A program made the translations under genes and the position numbers. Below are positions 11,901-22,840 of a DNA stretch of 64,000 bases, piece after piece. The stretch is from Coix lacryma-jobi var. lacryma-jobi (taxonomy: Eukaryota; Streptophyta; Magnoliopsida; Poales; Poaceae). Where the stretch lies: contig CM019829.1 of NCBI GenBank assembly GCA_009763385.1, forward strand, positions 37,613,705 through 37,677,704. The letters run 5' to 3'. The notes beneath the pieces were generated by a model. That model was not told the origin of the DNA. It worked only from the letters and a program-made list of their open reading frames with translations, and searched no databases. Each line of letters opens with the position of its first letter. The stretch's first letter is position 1.

Positions 11901-12659
11901 CATCGCGCAACAACCAACCCAGTTCAAATTTAAACTGGGGCTGATAAGCGGATGATGAGATGTTTGTGGAGAACAACAGAGGAGTATGGTTAGAAATCTC
12001 TCTTGACAAGGCATGTACAGTAATATGAGGATACTTCAGTTCAAAGTCAGTGCAAACTAAAATCCTATCAAGTTTCTCAAAGGTTGGGTTTTGTAAATGG
12101 TTGGCCCATGTGTACTTTCTACCAGTCATCTCTATCTCTCTTAAATTTAAAGAGTCAATTACTGCATTAAAAAGAAAGGGCCATCTGTCATTAAAATTGT
12201 CATTATTCTTCTCATCCGGTCTTCGAATAATATTAAAATCACCGCCTATAACAATAGGTAAGGTTTTATTTGAACATACCCGAACTAGTTCTGACAAAAA
12301 AGAGCTTTATGTTCCAACTGTGTCGGCCCATAAACCGAAATGAGATTAAACTTAAAATCCTCTTGTTTATGTCTGACCTTTAAACGGATGAAAAAATTCC
12401 CTTCATCAATTTCCCCAATATCAAAAGTGGAAAGATGAATGCCTAGAAGCATGCCACCAGATCTTCCTCTTGGAGCCATGCAATGCCACAGAAAATCTAT
12501 ACCTGCGCAGATATTATTTAATGTGGATTGCTGGAAGTTGGCTCTACCGGTTTCTGATAAAGCAATAAAATCTAGGTTCTTTTCTCTTGTCAGATCAGAC
12601 AGAAACTTATATTTCTTATTATCTGCAAAACCATTACAATTCCAAAAAATTCCTTTCAT
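8956..12659 (-). pseudogene. LINE ORF2: endonuclease and reverse transcriptase
   Basis: The APE-type endonuclease begins MKGIFWNCNGF at 12659 and continues with IALSETG and GGDFNIIRRPDEK. The reverse transcriptase (about 11370-10390) shows NKAPGPDGFPSEFYQ, RPICLLN, KIDFEKAYDKVNW and the catalytic YADD near 10593-10582. The last third (10002-8956) carries a zf-RVT region (IFLWYLKRGV, CCFCHMPESIQHLFLDC). Lesions: a frameshift near 12285-12297 and four in-frame stops, TAG 11398-11400, TGA 10819-10821, TGA 10390-10392 and TGA 10030-10032. It would have copied the LINE RNA by target-primed reverse transcription; it cannot now be made. Confidence 0.9.
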
Positions 12660-15600
12660 CTAGATAGATTCTTGTTATTATGTTTTTCCTCTGTCTAGCA
12701 CGACGGCTGCCCTTACGTGATACAGGGGTTTGTAGACACGAAGGGGCACATCCCCCATCACCAAGGCCCTCGGCAATATCAGCACAAATCAGATTCAAAG
12801 CCTCTAAATCCATGTTATCTTCATTAGAGCAAAACGAGGAAAAATCATCTAAGATTAAATCGGAACCCTTCCCAGCATACGTGGCATCAGCTAATCTTGA
12901 AGACTCTAAGTCCCTTAAAGATTTTAGAGAACCGGCAATTTTCTCATTATTACTACCCAAAACCACCCCTAAAACCTTAGACGAGGTCAATAAAGAAGAG
13001 TCGTCACGAGAAATAAAAGAAGGAGGTGTTTGATGGTTATTATTACCTTTATCTGGCTTGGAATCCAAATTCTTAATGAGCCCAGAGTCAGATTGTGGAT
13101 CCATTAACATGGTCTTCCATTGTGCAACACCACCATTCTGAGCCAGTAGTACCACTGGATTCGTGGTATCCTGAAGGTGAGTCAGATCACCAGCCCCTTC
13201 TTCCACCGCCACAGCATTCACTGTGTGCTGCCCGGAGCCAGGTAATTGACCACCTAAATCAGTGCAAGGGGCCTTGTTCTCTTTCTTTTTCCCATCTATG
13301 TCCATGTTATCATTGTCTTTTGGTTTTCCCCCATTAGGATCATCATCTTTTTGTTTTTCCTTGGGATCATCATCACCCGTGGTAGAGTCCATGTCAATGA
13401 CCACTGGCTCACCATCAGGCATGTCCTGTTCCACCTTAAATTGCAGCTCATAAACATCACCACCAATCACCACACTCACAAAGTCTGGAATGAGATTGGG
13501 CTCAAGCACGGCTACTTTGAATCTGGATCTGCCATACTTCTTAGTAAATTTAGTATCCATAGCTTTAGGTACACCTAGGATAGAGCCAATTGCCCACATG
13601 ATGGGAAATTCCCTCAGCTCCTCAGGTAATCCCCTAAACTGGATCCAAACCTCATCTATCTCATATTTATAGACCTCCTTGACAGCCCCTTTTTCAAAAC
13701 GTATTTTTCCTTTCACTGTTTTTGTGTCCATTGGACCCCAGTTAACCATTGTATCCAATATATCAGAGGATGGGAAATTGGTAGTGAAAGCATGAGAATC
13801 CTTTTCCTCAATAACCCACTTAGTCTTGCCTGGTAGAAGTTTTTCCAGTTCCACTGCCAAAATCTCGGCAGTAATAGAACCTTCCAAAACACACACCACA
13901 ACAGATATAACCTCTAAATTCACCTTAGGAGTCACAGCAACTGGAATAAAATAGAACCCCAAACTTTCAACAGCATAACCACAATGAATAGCATTAATGT
14001 TCATTTTCTTTGCATTTGGGCATACTTTAGTAGCATGATCATCATAACAAATATTACAGCAAAGCGCCGCAGTGCACACCTGAACAGTATGACCCTTGGT
14101 CCGGCAACAAAAACAATAAGGTTTGCATTTATTTTTCTTTCTAGCATTTTGGGATAACTCTGGTGCCCCATTTTGTTTTGAACTAGGTGGGGCAGTTACC
14201 TTGGGCTGTTCAGGGACAGCAGCAGATGACATTGCAACAATTGTTGAAGACGATGTAGCAGTAGCGCTCGCCGCTGCCATGCTTGGTGCCAAGCCATGAA
14301 ATTGACATTGTCGCTTGTTCCAGCCACCATGAGTACGATGTCCTCCATAGCCCCCTCCATATGGACGGCCATGACGACCACCACCATGGTAACCTTGATT
14401 GTAGCCTTGGTTGTAGCCGTAGTTGTGATGGCCGTGTCCACCATATCCACCACGGCCACGGCTATTGCCTCGTCCTCGACCACCGTACCTAGGGACGTAT
14501 CTCGGGTTGAAGCTAGGATTGAAACCTGCACCCCCGCCAGCACTTGGATCTCCAAAACCACCTCTGTTTCCCGGTCCATGAGCCACCATAGCTTTTCCTT
14601 CCCGCACAATGTCGGCAAACGAGCGGGACGGAGATTTGGGCGGAGAAACTATTGGCGGCTTGGAGGTGGATTGAGATCGCGGTTTGGTTCCAGTGCGTCG
14701 GAAGAGGGCACAAAGGCCTTTCGTGGGCCTAAATTTCTTACCCGACCCAAGGTGAATCAGATCTTGAACAAGAGGCTTCTCTGATTCTAGTTTCACGTAC
14801 ACACCGAGCGTAACATCCGTACTCGTTATCGAGACAGGTTCTGACGCTCCAGTAAGTGGAGGGAAACTCGGAACATCAAACTGGTTTTTTGGCATTTGAA
14901 TTAATTCAGAAAATTTTGAACATCCATCATTCATAACCGGAGACATGTCCTCTGACCAAGAGCTCCGGCGAGAAACTGGCATCCGATGGATAGCCTTGGC
15001 GAGTGCATCACCCAGCGTCCGCGGAGGTGAGACGCGGGGTTCGGGTAGAGGCCCAAGCCATGGCACCTTATCGAGCTTTTTTTGAGCCATGGTAGAGATT
15101 ATGATCTTTGGAAGAGGATCAGAAGATATACCTGACTCCAACACTCGTTCCGCTTGGAGGAGCTGATCCGTGGAAAATCCTAAAGCCAATGCTTCCTTGA
15201 TGAACTATGGAGTAGAGATGTCCGGCATGGAGATCCCCGGTTCGACCTCATCGGAGTCATCACTGTCCCCTCCCAATGCCCAGAATTTGGACACGAAGGT
15301 AGACGGTGACGGGGACTCAACGAGGGCATGAACCGGCTTTGGTCTTCGGGTTGCTTCCACTGCGAGCGTCACCGCCCTTGACAACGCTTCTCTACCCTCC
15401 CTGCAGCGCTTCTCCTCATCTTCCTCTTCTTCTTCTCCATGACCATCCAAAGCCGAACGACGACGTGCACGCAGGGAGGCAAGCGAAAGATGCCTTCCCC
15501 GTGGCATCGCATGCGCATCCAGACAGGACACGGAAGCACCGAACCGTGGACAGCCGGTCCACGACCGTCCCTCCCCACCGATGAAGAGGGTCGTGGCGCC

Positions 15601-15969
15601 GTGCACGCGGCCGCCGTCGCCGCTGGAGCACGGGAGCACCAACCTCGAGTCAGCCGGACCACGCGCGCCCCTCCCCACCGAAGAAGACGGCCGAGGTCGC
15701 CGTGCTCGCGACCGCCGCCGACGCGGCGGCCGCGCTCCTGTTCCCGGATGCGTGGCGCGACGACGTCGATAGGAGGCGGCGGCGGGGGGATGATGGCCGC
15801 GTCGTCGTCGAGCAGGTCCCCGTGGACGCCGGCGCCGCGGGGCCCGAGAGCCTGGCGTCGACGGCGGCGGCGCGGGCCGTACGCGGGCGTGACGACTGGA
15901 GTCCCGAAGGAGATGACTTTGATCAAACAACCAAGGCCGATCTAGGACAACCCGACAACGTCCTTGCAT
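12634..15969 (-). pseudogene. LINE ORF1 (zinc-knuckle nucleic-acid-binding protein)
   Basis: The frame runs from a possible ATG at 15969 to 12634, about 1,110 codons, broken only by TAG at 15205-15207. The N-terminal part is Arg/Pro-rich with an acidic stretch and ends in KFWALGGDSDDSDEV, which resembles plant LINE ORF1 N-termini. Downstream are GFSTDQLLQAERVL, a Gly/Tyr/His-rich RGG-like region (about 14540-14310), paired Cys/His knuckles (CFCCRTKGHTVQVC, CCNICYDDHATKVC) at about 14130-14010, and a DUF4283-like domain (about 13940-13450). If the TAG were the native boundary, ORF1 would start at 15189 and be 851 residues; the continuous frame favours a later nonsense mutation. Confidence 0.8.
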
Positions 15970-16115
15970 AGACGGGTTTCTCCTAGACGAGAGCTTTGAT
16001 GGTTCCTTTGCTAATTAGCTTGAAAACTAGTTGTTCTTCGTAACGTAAACACGATAACTATCTTTTGCTGGTTTGCTTGTAAACGTAACCATTCTATACG
16101 ACGCAAGTGTGATCC
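15970..16115 (-). other. LINE 5' untranslated region
   Basis: Sequence between the LINE 5' boundary, set by the target duplication at 16116, and the first ATG of the ORF1 frame. No TATA box is obvious; plant L1 promoters are internal. Confidence 0.5.
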
Positions 16116-16377
16116 CGCACTACTAATCTGATGATGATGTTTGCTACTGACGAGTGATAAAACACAGGACGCCTCCCCCACTAAAAAGCAGTACTAGGAT
16201 CGATGGACCGATCGTTCGATGGATCATGCATGCCCATTCTATACGACGCAAGTGTGATCCCGCACTACTAATCTGATGATGATGTTTGCTACTGACGAGT
16301 GATAAAACACAGGACGCCTCCCCCACTAAAAAGCAGTACTAGGATCGATGGACCGATCGTTCGATGGATCATGCATG
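16090..16377 (+). repeat. 145-bp tandem duplication spanning the LINE end
   Basis: The unit starting CATTCTATACGACGCAAGTG and ending GATCATGCATG occurs twice with a 145-bp offset (about 16090-16232 and 16235-16377), nearly identical. Each unit contains 26 bp of the LINE 5' end, the 17-bp target duplication and about 100 bp of flank, so the duplication followed the LINE insertion. Confidence 0.85.
16116..16132. repeat. LINE target-site duplication, right copy
   Basis: A perfect match to 8818-8834. A further copy at 16261-16277 is part of the later 145-bp duplication, not a second insertion. Confidence 0.85.
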
Positions 16378-16400
16378 GGCATGCATGGGCTGCCTGGTCA

Positions 16401-16700
16401 CTCACAGTGCAGACTCTACATAGAATCTAAGTTTATTTATTACCTCAAAGATATCATAGACTTGGAGTCTAAATAAGACTTGGAGTCTTAGTTTTTGTCA
16501 ATCTTTCTTCAATAACTACACTGTCACATCAGCAAAATACAATAAATAGGCTCACAGTGCAGACTCTACATAGAATCTAAGTTTATTTATTACCTCGAAG
16601 ATATCATAGACTTGAAGTCTAAATAAGACTTGGAGTCTTAGTTTTTGTCTCTCTTTCTTCAATAACTACACTGCCACATCAGCAAAATACAATAAATAGG
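16401..16700. repeat. 150-bp tandem duplication
   Basis: Two units, 16401-16550 and 16551-16700, share the start CTCACAGTGCAGACTCTACA and the end GCAAAATACAATAAATAGG with only a few differences. Internal inverted pieces (GACTCTAC...AGAGTCT, AGACTTGGAGTCT) suggest the unit derives from a MITE; a partial third piece follows to about 16750. No coding sequence in 16378-16814. Confidence 0.75.
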
Positions 16701-16814
16701 AGTGTAATAAATAGGTTTAGACTCTATGATAGAGTCTGTATTGTAAGTGCTCTAAGACTATCCGCACTCACATTCCTCTATTTTCCTCTATTTTGATGCT
16801 CTATACACGCATAT

Positions 16815-17057
16815 TCAGAGCCGCTCTAGCTGCTCGTTGTACACGTCGCGCGGCTGCGGCACCCGTTCGTGCGGCAGCGGCAGCGGCTTGCCGCCCTCCG
16901 CCACCGCAGCCGCCTTCTCGGCCTCCCGCTTCGCCGTGCTCCGGCTGGCACCGTCGTCGCCTCCGCCCTCCACGCGCTTCGCTCCTGCGGCGCCGCCGTC
17001 GCCGGGAGGACGCGGGTCCTCGGTTCTCGCCGTCGCCGCCGGCGCCTGCGCCTCCAT
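16815..17057 (-). pseudogene. GC-rich reading frame, possible captured gene fragment
   Basis: An 80-residue frame, Ala/Gly-rich and charged, beginning MEAQAPAATARTED and ending PQPRDVYNEQLERL before a stop. GC content is far above its AT-rich surroundings, in the manner of a grass first exon. I do not recognise the product. All six frames are open for long stretches here, as expected of high-GC DNA, so coding is uncertain. It may be a captured exon within a mobile element or the decayed 5' end of a host gene. Confidence 0.25.
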
Positions 17058-17354
17058 GACCTGGTGATGGTGATCGATAGTCGAGAGCTTCTTGTGTGTT
17101 CAATAACTCTCAGTTGCCAGCAGCCGGTGGACCGTGGCACCGTGCGACGCGTGCCTCCGTGTCCTGCACTCCTGCTCATTTTGTATACCCCCGCCACGCA
17201 CGCCGCATGTGCATCCACGCGGCAGCACCGATCTGGAGGCTATGATAGGTATACGTAGGAGTTTAGAGTGCGATGGCTGGCTGAGTGCCACGTGCTGTGC
17301 TTACGCGTCGAGGTGAGCATCGAGACGGGTCACACTGGCTAAACTCTCAGGGGT

Positions 17355-17605
17355 GTAAGGAAAGTATTACAGAGAGATGTAAGCCGGCTAAATGCTGACG
17401 TGGAGGAGAGAAGTGAGAAGAGAGAGAAGAAGCGGGCTATAACCTTATAGCCGGCTTGGGCAAAGAACCAAGAAAAACTGTGAGAGAGACAAGTGAGTCA
17501 TGTATTAGTGGTAAAGGCTCAACCACTGTATGAGTGGGCGGAGAGAAGGCTGTAAGAACTCTTATAGCCAGCAAGTCGGCTGTATTATAATACTTGCTAA
17601 GGGTG
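17355..17605. mobile_element. MITE-like sequence
   Basis: The ends are imperfect inverted repeats: AAGTATTACAG...AAGCCGGCT on the left, and AGTCGGCTGTATTATAATACTT on the right. The interior holds two further copies of the TATAGCCGGCTT/TTATAGCCAGC theme. No coding. Superfamily not assigned. Confidence 0.45.
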
Positions 17606-17686
17606 TGAGTAGGGTCCAGTAGAACGTCCATGGATTTTTTTTATCAACTCGATGAATTAATTTTAAGATATAGGACTTCCTTATTA

Positions 17687-18238
17687 GAATATTCTATTTT
17701 TTCTAGGGTACTCAGGTTTAAATACTCATGTTTTTTTTGTTTACTGGCTTCATATAATTCCGAAAACACAAGTTTTCTTTAAGCCTCTTGCTCATATCTC
17801 TCGTCAAAGGATTCTATTCTATAATGTTTCTTTAGCAAATCCCCTGCTAATCCGAGCGAGCTTTCAAATATTTGTCCCATATTTATTCGTGAGGGTACTC
17901 CTAAGGGATTGAAGACGATATCAACAGGTGTTTCCATCTTGCAAATAAGGCATATCTTGCCTAGGCAAAATTTTGAAAATAATCCCCTTATTCCCGTGTG
18001 TTCCGGCTACTTTATCCCCAACTTTGATTTCACGTTTGTGTAAAATATATACACGAACTATTATGTCAAAGGGAGCTCTCTGGATCCATTTCACATCGAT
18101 AACGCGCCATCTTCCACCTATAGGTAGTTTGAGAGAAGTTTCTTTTGAAGTGGATACCTCAAGACCAAAAATAGCCCGTAATAATCTAGCTTCCGCGATA
18201 TACGACGATTTGATCGCTATCTGAGACGTTAAGGTGTG
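17687..18238 (-). pseudogene. rpoB: Nuclear copy of plastid rpoB (fragment)
   Basis: Translation of the minus strand gives plastid RNA polymerase beta subunit sequence in order: IAIKSSYIAEARLLRAIFGL, KETSLKLPIGGRWRVIDVK, VRVYILHKREIKVGDKVAG, ILPRQDMPYLQDG, NPLGVPSRINMGQIFESSL, GDLLKKHYRIESFDERYEQE. This is the C-terminal half, including the conserved KVGDKVAG and NPLGVPSR regions. It carries nonsense and frameshift changes (TAA after RYEQEA, a TGA replacing a conserved Trp in the NPW region, an indel in an A-run), so it is not functional. With LINE and hAT neighbours it is nuclear DNA of plastid origin (NUPT). Similarity fades below about 17687. Confidence 0.9.
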
Positions 18239-19415
18239 TTAGTTTCTACTGCGAAGATTTTAGCACCATCTCATCGGATGTCACGGTCTTAATTTAGTTT
18301 ATTAAAATAGACTAATTACAAAACTAATTTATCAATTGGAGGTTGATTCATGAGACAAATCTATTAAATTTAATTAGTCAATGATTTAATAATGTGATGC
18401 TACGATAAACATTCACAGGTTCACGTTCAAAGTCGCGAACCATGTACCAGAGACGCTGAGCCAAATCCAGGTAAAGGGATGACCTGGATCGACGTCCCGT
18501 TGGTGGGCAGGTCACGCACCCAGGTTCAAGAAGGTACGAGTCCCAATCCTAGATGGGTCGCGGCGCCATTGCCGTATGGTTCGAAGATGGCTGAGATGCA
18601 GACGAAGAAAAACTTACGGATCGATCGGCCTTGAGGCTGTTGCCACTCGCCGCCACTCTCCGACATCGTCGCTAACCTAGTCGTGGCATCGCCGACATCC
18701 CCTGACGACGGTCAGGACGGAGGCCACGCCTCACCGCCGTGAACGTCAGAGTCAGACGAGGGCTCGAGGCATCATCACATCGACATCATGTCGGGACTCC
18801 AGTCCGCCTCTGAGCACAGGCCGCAGCATGTTTTTTCTCTTCTATACATTTTGCAACGACGGATGTAATTTTTATTTGTTTTCTAATGAGTCTGTACATG
18901 TTACGCACTGAATTTTAGTTTTTGGAGAAAATTACTGTCCCATGTGGCGGGCGATTTTCATCCGTAAAAAAATCCTATGAAGAACGGGAGATCAAAAACA
19001 GGACCTCGCGTACCAAAATCAACAAGTCAACCACTACAACACAAGAATTCCTGTGCTTTCAACTTATATAAGTTTTATATAGCTTTTAATTTTTTTCCAT
19101 GAAGAGAATTAATTTTTGTCTCACCAAAAAAACATGTATAGTCGCGAATCAGTTAAACTGCTCCCTCCATCCAAAAATAAATACATATTTTATTTGTTCT
19201 TTGAGGAGTCAAAGTTATTTGGTCTCTACCTAGTAAAAAGGCACAAACTGTTCGCTGTTCTAAACTACAAAGCGATCGCGTCAAGTATAAACAATTGTAT
19301 GATAAGGTACGTTTATCCACTATCAGTATTCAGTATTCACTATTAAGTTATCATGCTTTCAAGTTTAAATCTCTATGTTGTCACTTTAGTTCGTTATCAA
19401 CTATTTTATATATCG
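18239..19415. other. Spacer with MITE relics
   Basis: No gene seen. 18260-18415 is an AT-rich relic (AATTAGTCAATGATTTAATAATGTG) of the same kind as those clustered at 43.0-44.6 kb. 18600-18830 is GC-richer and unassigned. Near 19160 a Stowaway-like end (CTCCCTCCATCCAAAAATAA) appears without its partner. Confidence 0.4.
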
Positions 19416-21190
19416 ATGAAAAAAGGGGGTGCATCTCCATCTAAAGTAGCACCTATCAAGACGCAGCAGACTCCATTGGCAGATGCTTTCAGTTCAATGG
19501 AAAGGGATGCTGTTGACATGGCCGTTGCGTGTGTGCTAATGGAATTCCATTCAACGTGTTGACAAGTCCCCAGTGGTCTGAAATGGTAGCAGCTAAAGTG
19601 AGAAGGCAATAGCCACTCTTCTAGATGCTTGAGAAACGTGGAGCAAGAATTAGCGCCTACATGGTACACACTGATTTTATACTGTACACGACATGATGCA
19701 TTTACGAGTTAAATCAGCAAAAATTGCTACCTAATACTTATGAGTACACACTCCTTCCTGTCATCAGTTACACACAAGTGTCTCTATTGTTTCAGATGGG
19801 TGTGGACGAACATGAAGAACCAGCCCTTGATCAATGTAATTGCATCAAACAGCTGCGGATCAATGTTCTTATATGCAGATGCATTTTCTAGAATTGAGAA
19901 AACTGGGGAAAACATAGCAGAGTATTTGCTTAAGGCTGTTGATGAGATTGGAGAGTCAAACATTTTTCAAATAATGACTGATAGTGCATCAAATTGCAAA
20001 GCAGCTGGACATGAAATTGAGAAAGTACGTATTTGTCATCTTCTGTCCATTACATTACAAGTAAATAATTGTAGAAGCTAAATACTATTTTGCTTTCAAT
20101 CTTTAATAATTTTGAATTATGTTTTCACTAGGTTCATAAACATATTTTTTTGGTCACCATGCGTAGTGCATACTGTAAATCTGATGTTTAAGGATTTAGC
20201 CAATACACTTCCTTGGATTGAGAAAACATACAAGGCTGGCAAAGGTATAGTGACATTTGTTCTCAATCACCAACATGGCCTAGCAATTTTCAGCAGCAAT
20301 TCAAAGCTAGACCTCTTAAGGGTGCCAAAGACAAGAATCGCATCCCACTATATTTTACTGAAGAGGCTAAGTGGCTGCAGAGAAGCGCTTGCTACCACGG
20401 TGATCACAAAGCAATGGAAGGATTGGATGAAGACCAATAGCATCGATCAATCTGCAAAGGCAGCAGTTGAAACTATCAACAGTGAAGAGTTTTGGGCAAA
20501 TGTTGAGAATATCTACTTGCTCTCACAAAGCCACTGTTCTTAATGGTAAAATACAGTGCCCAAAGTTTTATGATACTGAGTATCTGAAAACACCTGCTCC
20601 TGTGGGCATCCCCAGAAAAGCTCCAAATCAAGAGCTCAGGAGAGGGGTGGTAGATGCTTTTTGTAAAATAGTAGAAGATGATGTTGAACGAAAGACATTA
20701 CAAGAAGAATTTATTGCATTTCACATGAAGAAAGGAATGTATGCATTGCCGGCTGTTCATACTGATGCAACCACAATGTCACCCATTGATTGGCGGTCTA
20801 ACTAGGGCGGCTCCGCGACTCCAAATTCAGCAGAAGTTGCTTGGAAGGTTCTATCTCAGCCAATCAGTAGCTCATCAGCTGAAAGAAGTTAGAGTACATA
20901 TTCATACGTATGGAATGTGAAGAGAAACAGCCTACATTCAAAAACTGCAGACAAATTGATTTATGTCCACTCCAACATTCGTCTTCAGTCTACGTTCTCA
21001 GAGAGCTACAAAGCAGGCCGTAACAGCAGATGGGACCCAGATTCAGATGATGCCTCCTTGGAGGAATCAAGATTGAAGCTCGAGCAACTGTGCTGGAAGG
21101 ATTTAGAGAAGAATCTGGTCAATGATCCTCTAGTTAACGAGCCCGGCTCATTACTATCGAGGAAGATCGCCAAAAACAAAAATAATGAGG
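19416..21190 (+). pseudogene. hAT-superfamily transposase (DUF659-type), broken
   Basis: Segments on the plus strand match plant hAT transposases in order. First MKKGGASPSKVAP and FNVLTSPQWSEMV-like sequence (19416-19600). Then a DUF659-like core, NVIASNSCGSMFLYADAFS and IMTDSASNCKAAG (19790-20025), followed by FWSPCVVHTVNLMFKDL (20150-20200). Last a C-terminal dimerisation region with AEVAWKVLSQPISSSSAER-like and NVKRNSLHSKTADKLIYVHSN (20820-20985). Intron-like gaps with GT...AG ends lie at about 19670-19795 and 20022-20131. Lesions include an extra T near 20145, a TAA at 20540-20542, a stop at 20803-20805 and a stop after SSAERS near 20890. Terminal repeats were not identified. Confidence 0.75.
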
Positions 21191-21515
21191 GTCTTGTTGG
21201 TACAGCTCACAACAGCTTCATGAGCTATTGTGAGCTGTTTTTTCTTGGTAAACACCATTTTACAAAACAGCTTCACCCATGAAGCTGTTTTATCCCCACT
21301 TTCACAAAACAGCTTCACCCATGAAGCTGAAAAAAGTAGTTTTTCACAGCTTATACCTCAATTTCTCTCTCCCAACCATGCATGAAGTTGTTGGTGAAGC
21401 TGTTTTGCCAAACACTTTTTTCAAAACAGTTTAGCTTCACCTTAGTAGTTGTTCATGAAGCTATTTTTTAAAAAAATAGCTTCACTAGTGAAGCTGAGCT
21501 GTACCAAACGAGTCT
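21188..21515. mobile_element. Palindromic MITE (about 330 bp)
   Basis: Ends are inverted: GTCTTGTTGGTACAGCTCA on the left and TGAGCTGTACCAAACGAGTC on the right. The interior repeats AACAGCTTCACCCATGAAGCTG in both orientations, giving a strongly folded element. It follows the hAT reading frame directly. No coding capacity. Confidence 0.65.
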
Positions 21516-21908
21516 TTAATTGGTATACCACTATCCTATAATTAAAATTTATAGCTTATTAATGTATAAATATTGTATTTATGCACAATGTACATAAATC
21601 AAAGTGACCTACTGAATCCACATCACGTACCTATGCTGACAACTCAATTCTGGGTCATCGACCCAGGACCCTGGATTCAAGACCCAGTACCAGGACCCCT
21701 TAGGTTCACGACTCTTGACTCCGACTTGGTAGGTACCAGGGTCATCGATTGAAAACCGCTAGAGTCACGACCCATAACTTCATGCTCTGTAATGGCGAAG
21801 TACGTCGAACCATAGCCACCTTTGGATTCACGTATCAAATGTCCGTTAGTTTTTGTGCCCCATAGGTAATATCCCTTATACCATGTTTTTTCGATTGCTG
21901 ACCTAGTC
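21516..21908. other. Spacer, unassigned
   Basis: No gene seen. 21650-21790 contains several copies of GACCCAG, CAGGACCC and their complements, which could be a subterminal repeat region of a DNA transposon (the hAT element is adjacent), but I found no matching partner at the other end. Confidence 0.3.
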
Positions 21909-22200
21909 TTTTTTTTTCTGAGAGACCCAGTTACAGACGCAGACACTCACAAACACGAGCGTACATTCACTCTACCCCTACTATAAATGCACGTATGCAC
22001 ACCCTATCCCTATGAACACCTCCGAAAAACCGAGTTGGACCGATAAATCTTGAGATTGATGAAACCGCCACAGATGTCTCGCTATCAACAAACACGTCGC
22101 CTACCACTAAAAGAATAGTGCGGTTAAATCCTAAAAAAAAATTCAGGAAAATACAAACATCCGTGTAAGTCGAGGACTTCTGACCTGGGTGGACAGGCAA
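21909..22200 (-). mobile_element. tRNA-derived SINE, copy 1 (5' decayed)
   Basis: On the minus strand the body matches the copy at 41836-42170 block by block: a GTAAGTCGAGGAC-type start, ATTCTTTTAGTGGTAGGCGACGTGT-like centre, TCAATCTCAAGATTTATCGGTCC-like segment, GTGTGCATACGTGCATTTATAG-like segment, and a terminal A-tail (T-run 21909-21917). The B-box position is degenerate (GGTCAGAAGTCC) and the A-box is not recognisable. Confidence 0.7.
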
Positions 22201-22697
22201 GAAACCTAGTCTCTCGATCCGATCGGCTTAGAATTCTTGACATGAGGATCCAGTACAACGGACATGGATCCAGTACAGCTAAGCAATCGATCAAATAGCC
22301 AAATAGCTTACGCTAGCGTTTGGGTCCTCAGTTTCTCGCAGCAGGATGTGGCTGCTCGTCGCTGGTGATCGGGGGGCGACGAAGACCTCGACACCTGGTG
22401 GCTGCTTCAGGGCTGCGGCGGCGGTAGCCCAGTCGTCTGTAGTCTGCACTTCACGCTGGATCAAGGGCGGCCGGCGGTAGCCTAGTTCGGACACTGGGCC
22501 CCGGAGTTGGTTAATGGGCACCCGGATGGCACGAGCTTCTTATGGGCCGTTTTCCCTAGCCGTTCCTTTTCCACCATTTCCTTTTTGTTTTCTCGTTTCA
22601 TTCTCTCTCTCTTTTTTTTTTCCTTCAATCATGGTACCCTTCATATTTATTCACCTCGTTGGGATATTACCGATGGCTAAGTACAACCTGGCTTTAA
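22201..22697. other. Spacer, unassigned
   Basis: GC-richer stretch (22310-22540) with short open frames on both strands, none recognisable, then a T/C-rich stretch (22560-22640). I see nothing I can name. Confidence 0.3.
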
Positions 22698-22840
22698 GGC
22701 CCTGTTTGGATGTTTGGATTGTAACGTGGAAAAGCTGTTTGTGTCACGCATCGCTCCCAGACGTTCGATTTTGAGCGTCTGGGGTTAGATGCGCTTGCCT
22801 GGCCGGTGATCCTAGGTCAGGGCTGCATCCAAACACGTCC
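22698..22840. mobile_element. Short MITE-like element (143 bp)
   Basis: Inverted ends GGCCCTGTTTGGATG and CATCCAAACACGTCC bracket a GC-rich interior. The GGSCCTGTTTGGATG end is common in grass Tourist/PIF-Harbinger and hAT MITEs; the target duplication is not certain. Confidence 0.5.

Larger units (their letters stand above)
8835..16115 (-). mobile_element. Full-length plant L1-type LINE (7.28 kb)
   Basis: Minus-strand non-LTR retrotransposon bounded by a perfect 17-bp target duplication. In order on the minus strand it has a GC-rich 5' region, ORF1 (DNA/RNA-binding, zinc knuckles), ORF2 (endonuclease, reverse transcriptase, C-terminal zinc-finger region), a short 3' UTR (8842-8955) and a brief A-tail (T-run 8835-8841). 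ORF2 overlaps the end of ORF1 by about 26 bp, as in bicistronic plant L1s. Full length with an intact duplication implies a relatively recent insertion, yet both ORFs carry stop codons, so this copy is dead. Confidence 0.9.

Noticed and set aside
15306..15971. Several GC-rich plus-strand frames
   Set aside because: They are antisense to the LINE ORF1 5' part, whose minus frame continues into the recognised ORF1.
18415..18560. tRNA gene, because of a GGTTCAAG motif near 18533
   Set aside because: No matching A-box at tRNA spacing and no cloverleaf could be drawn.
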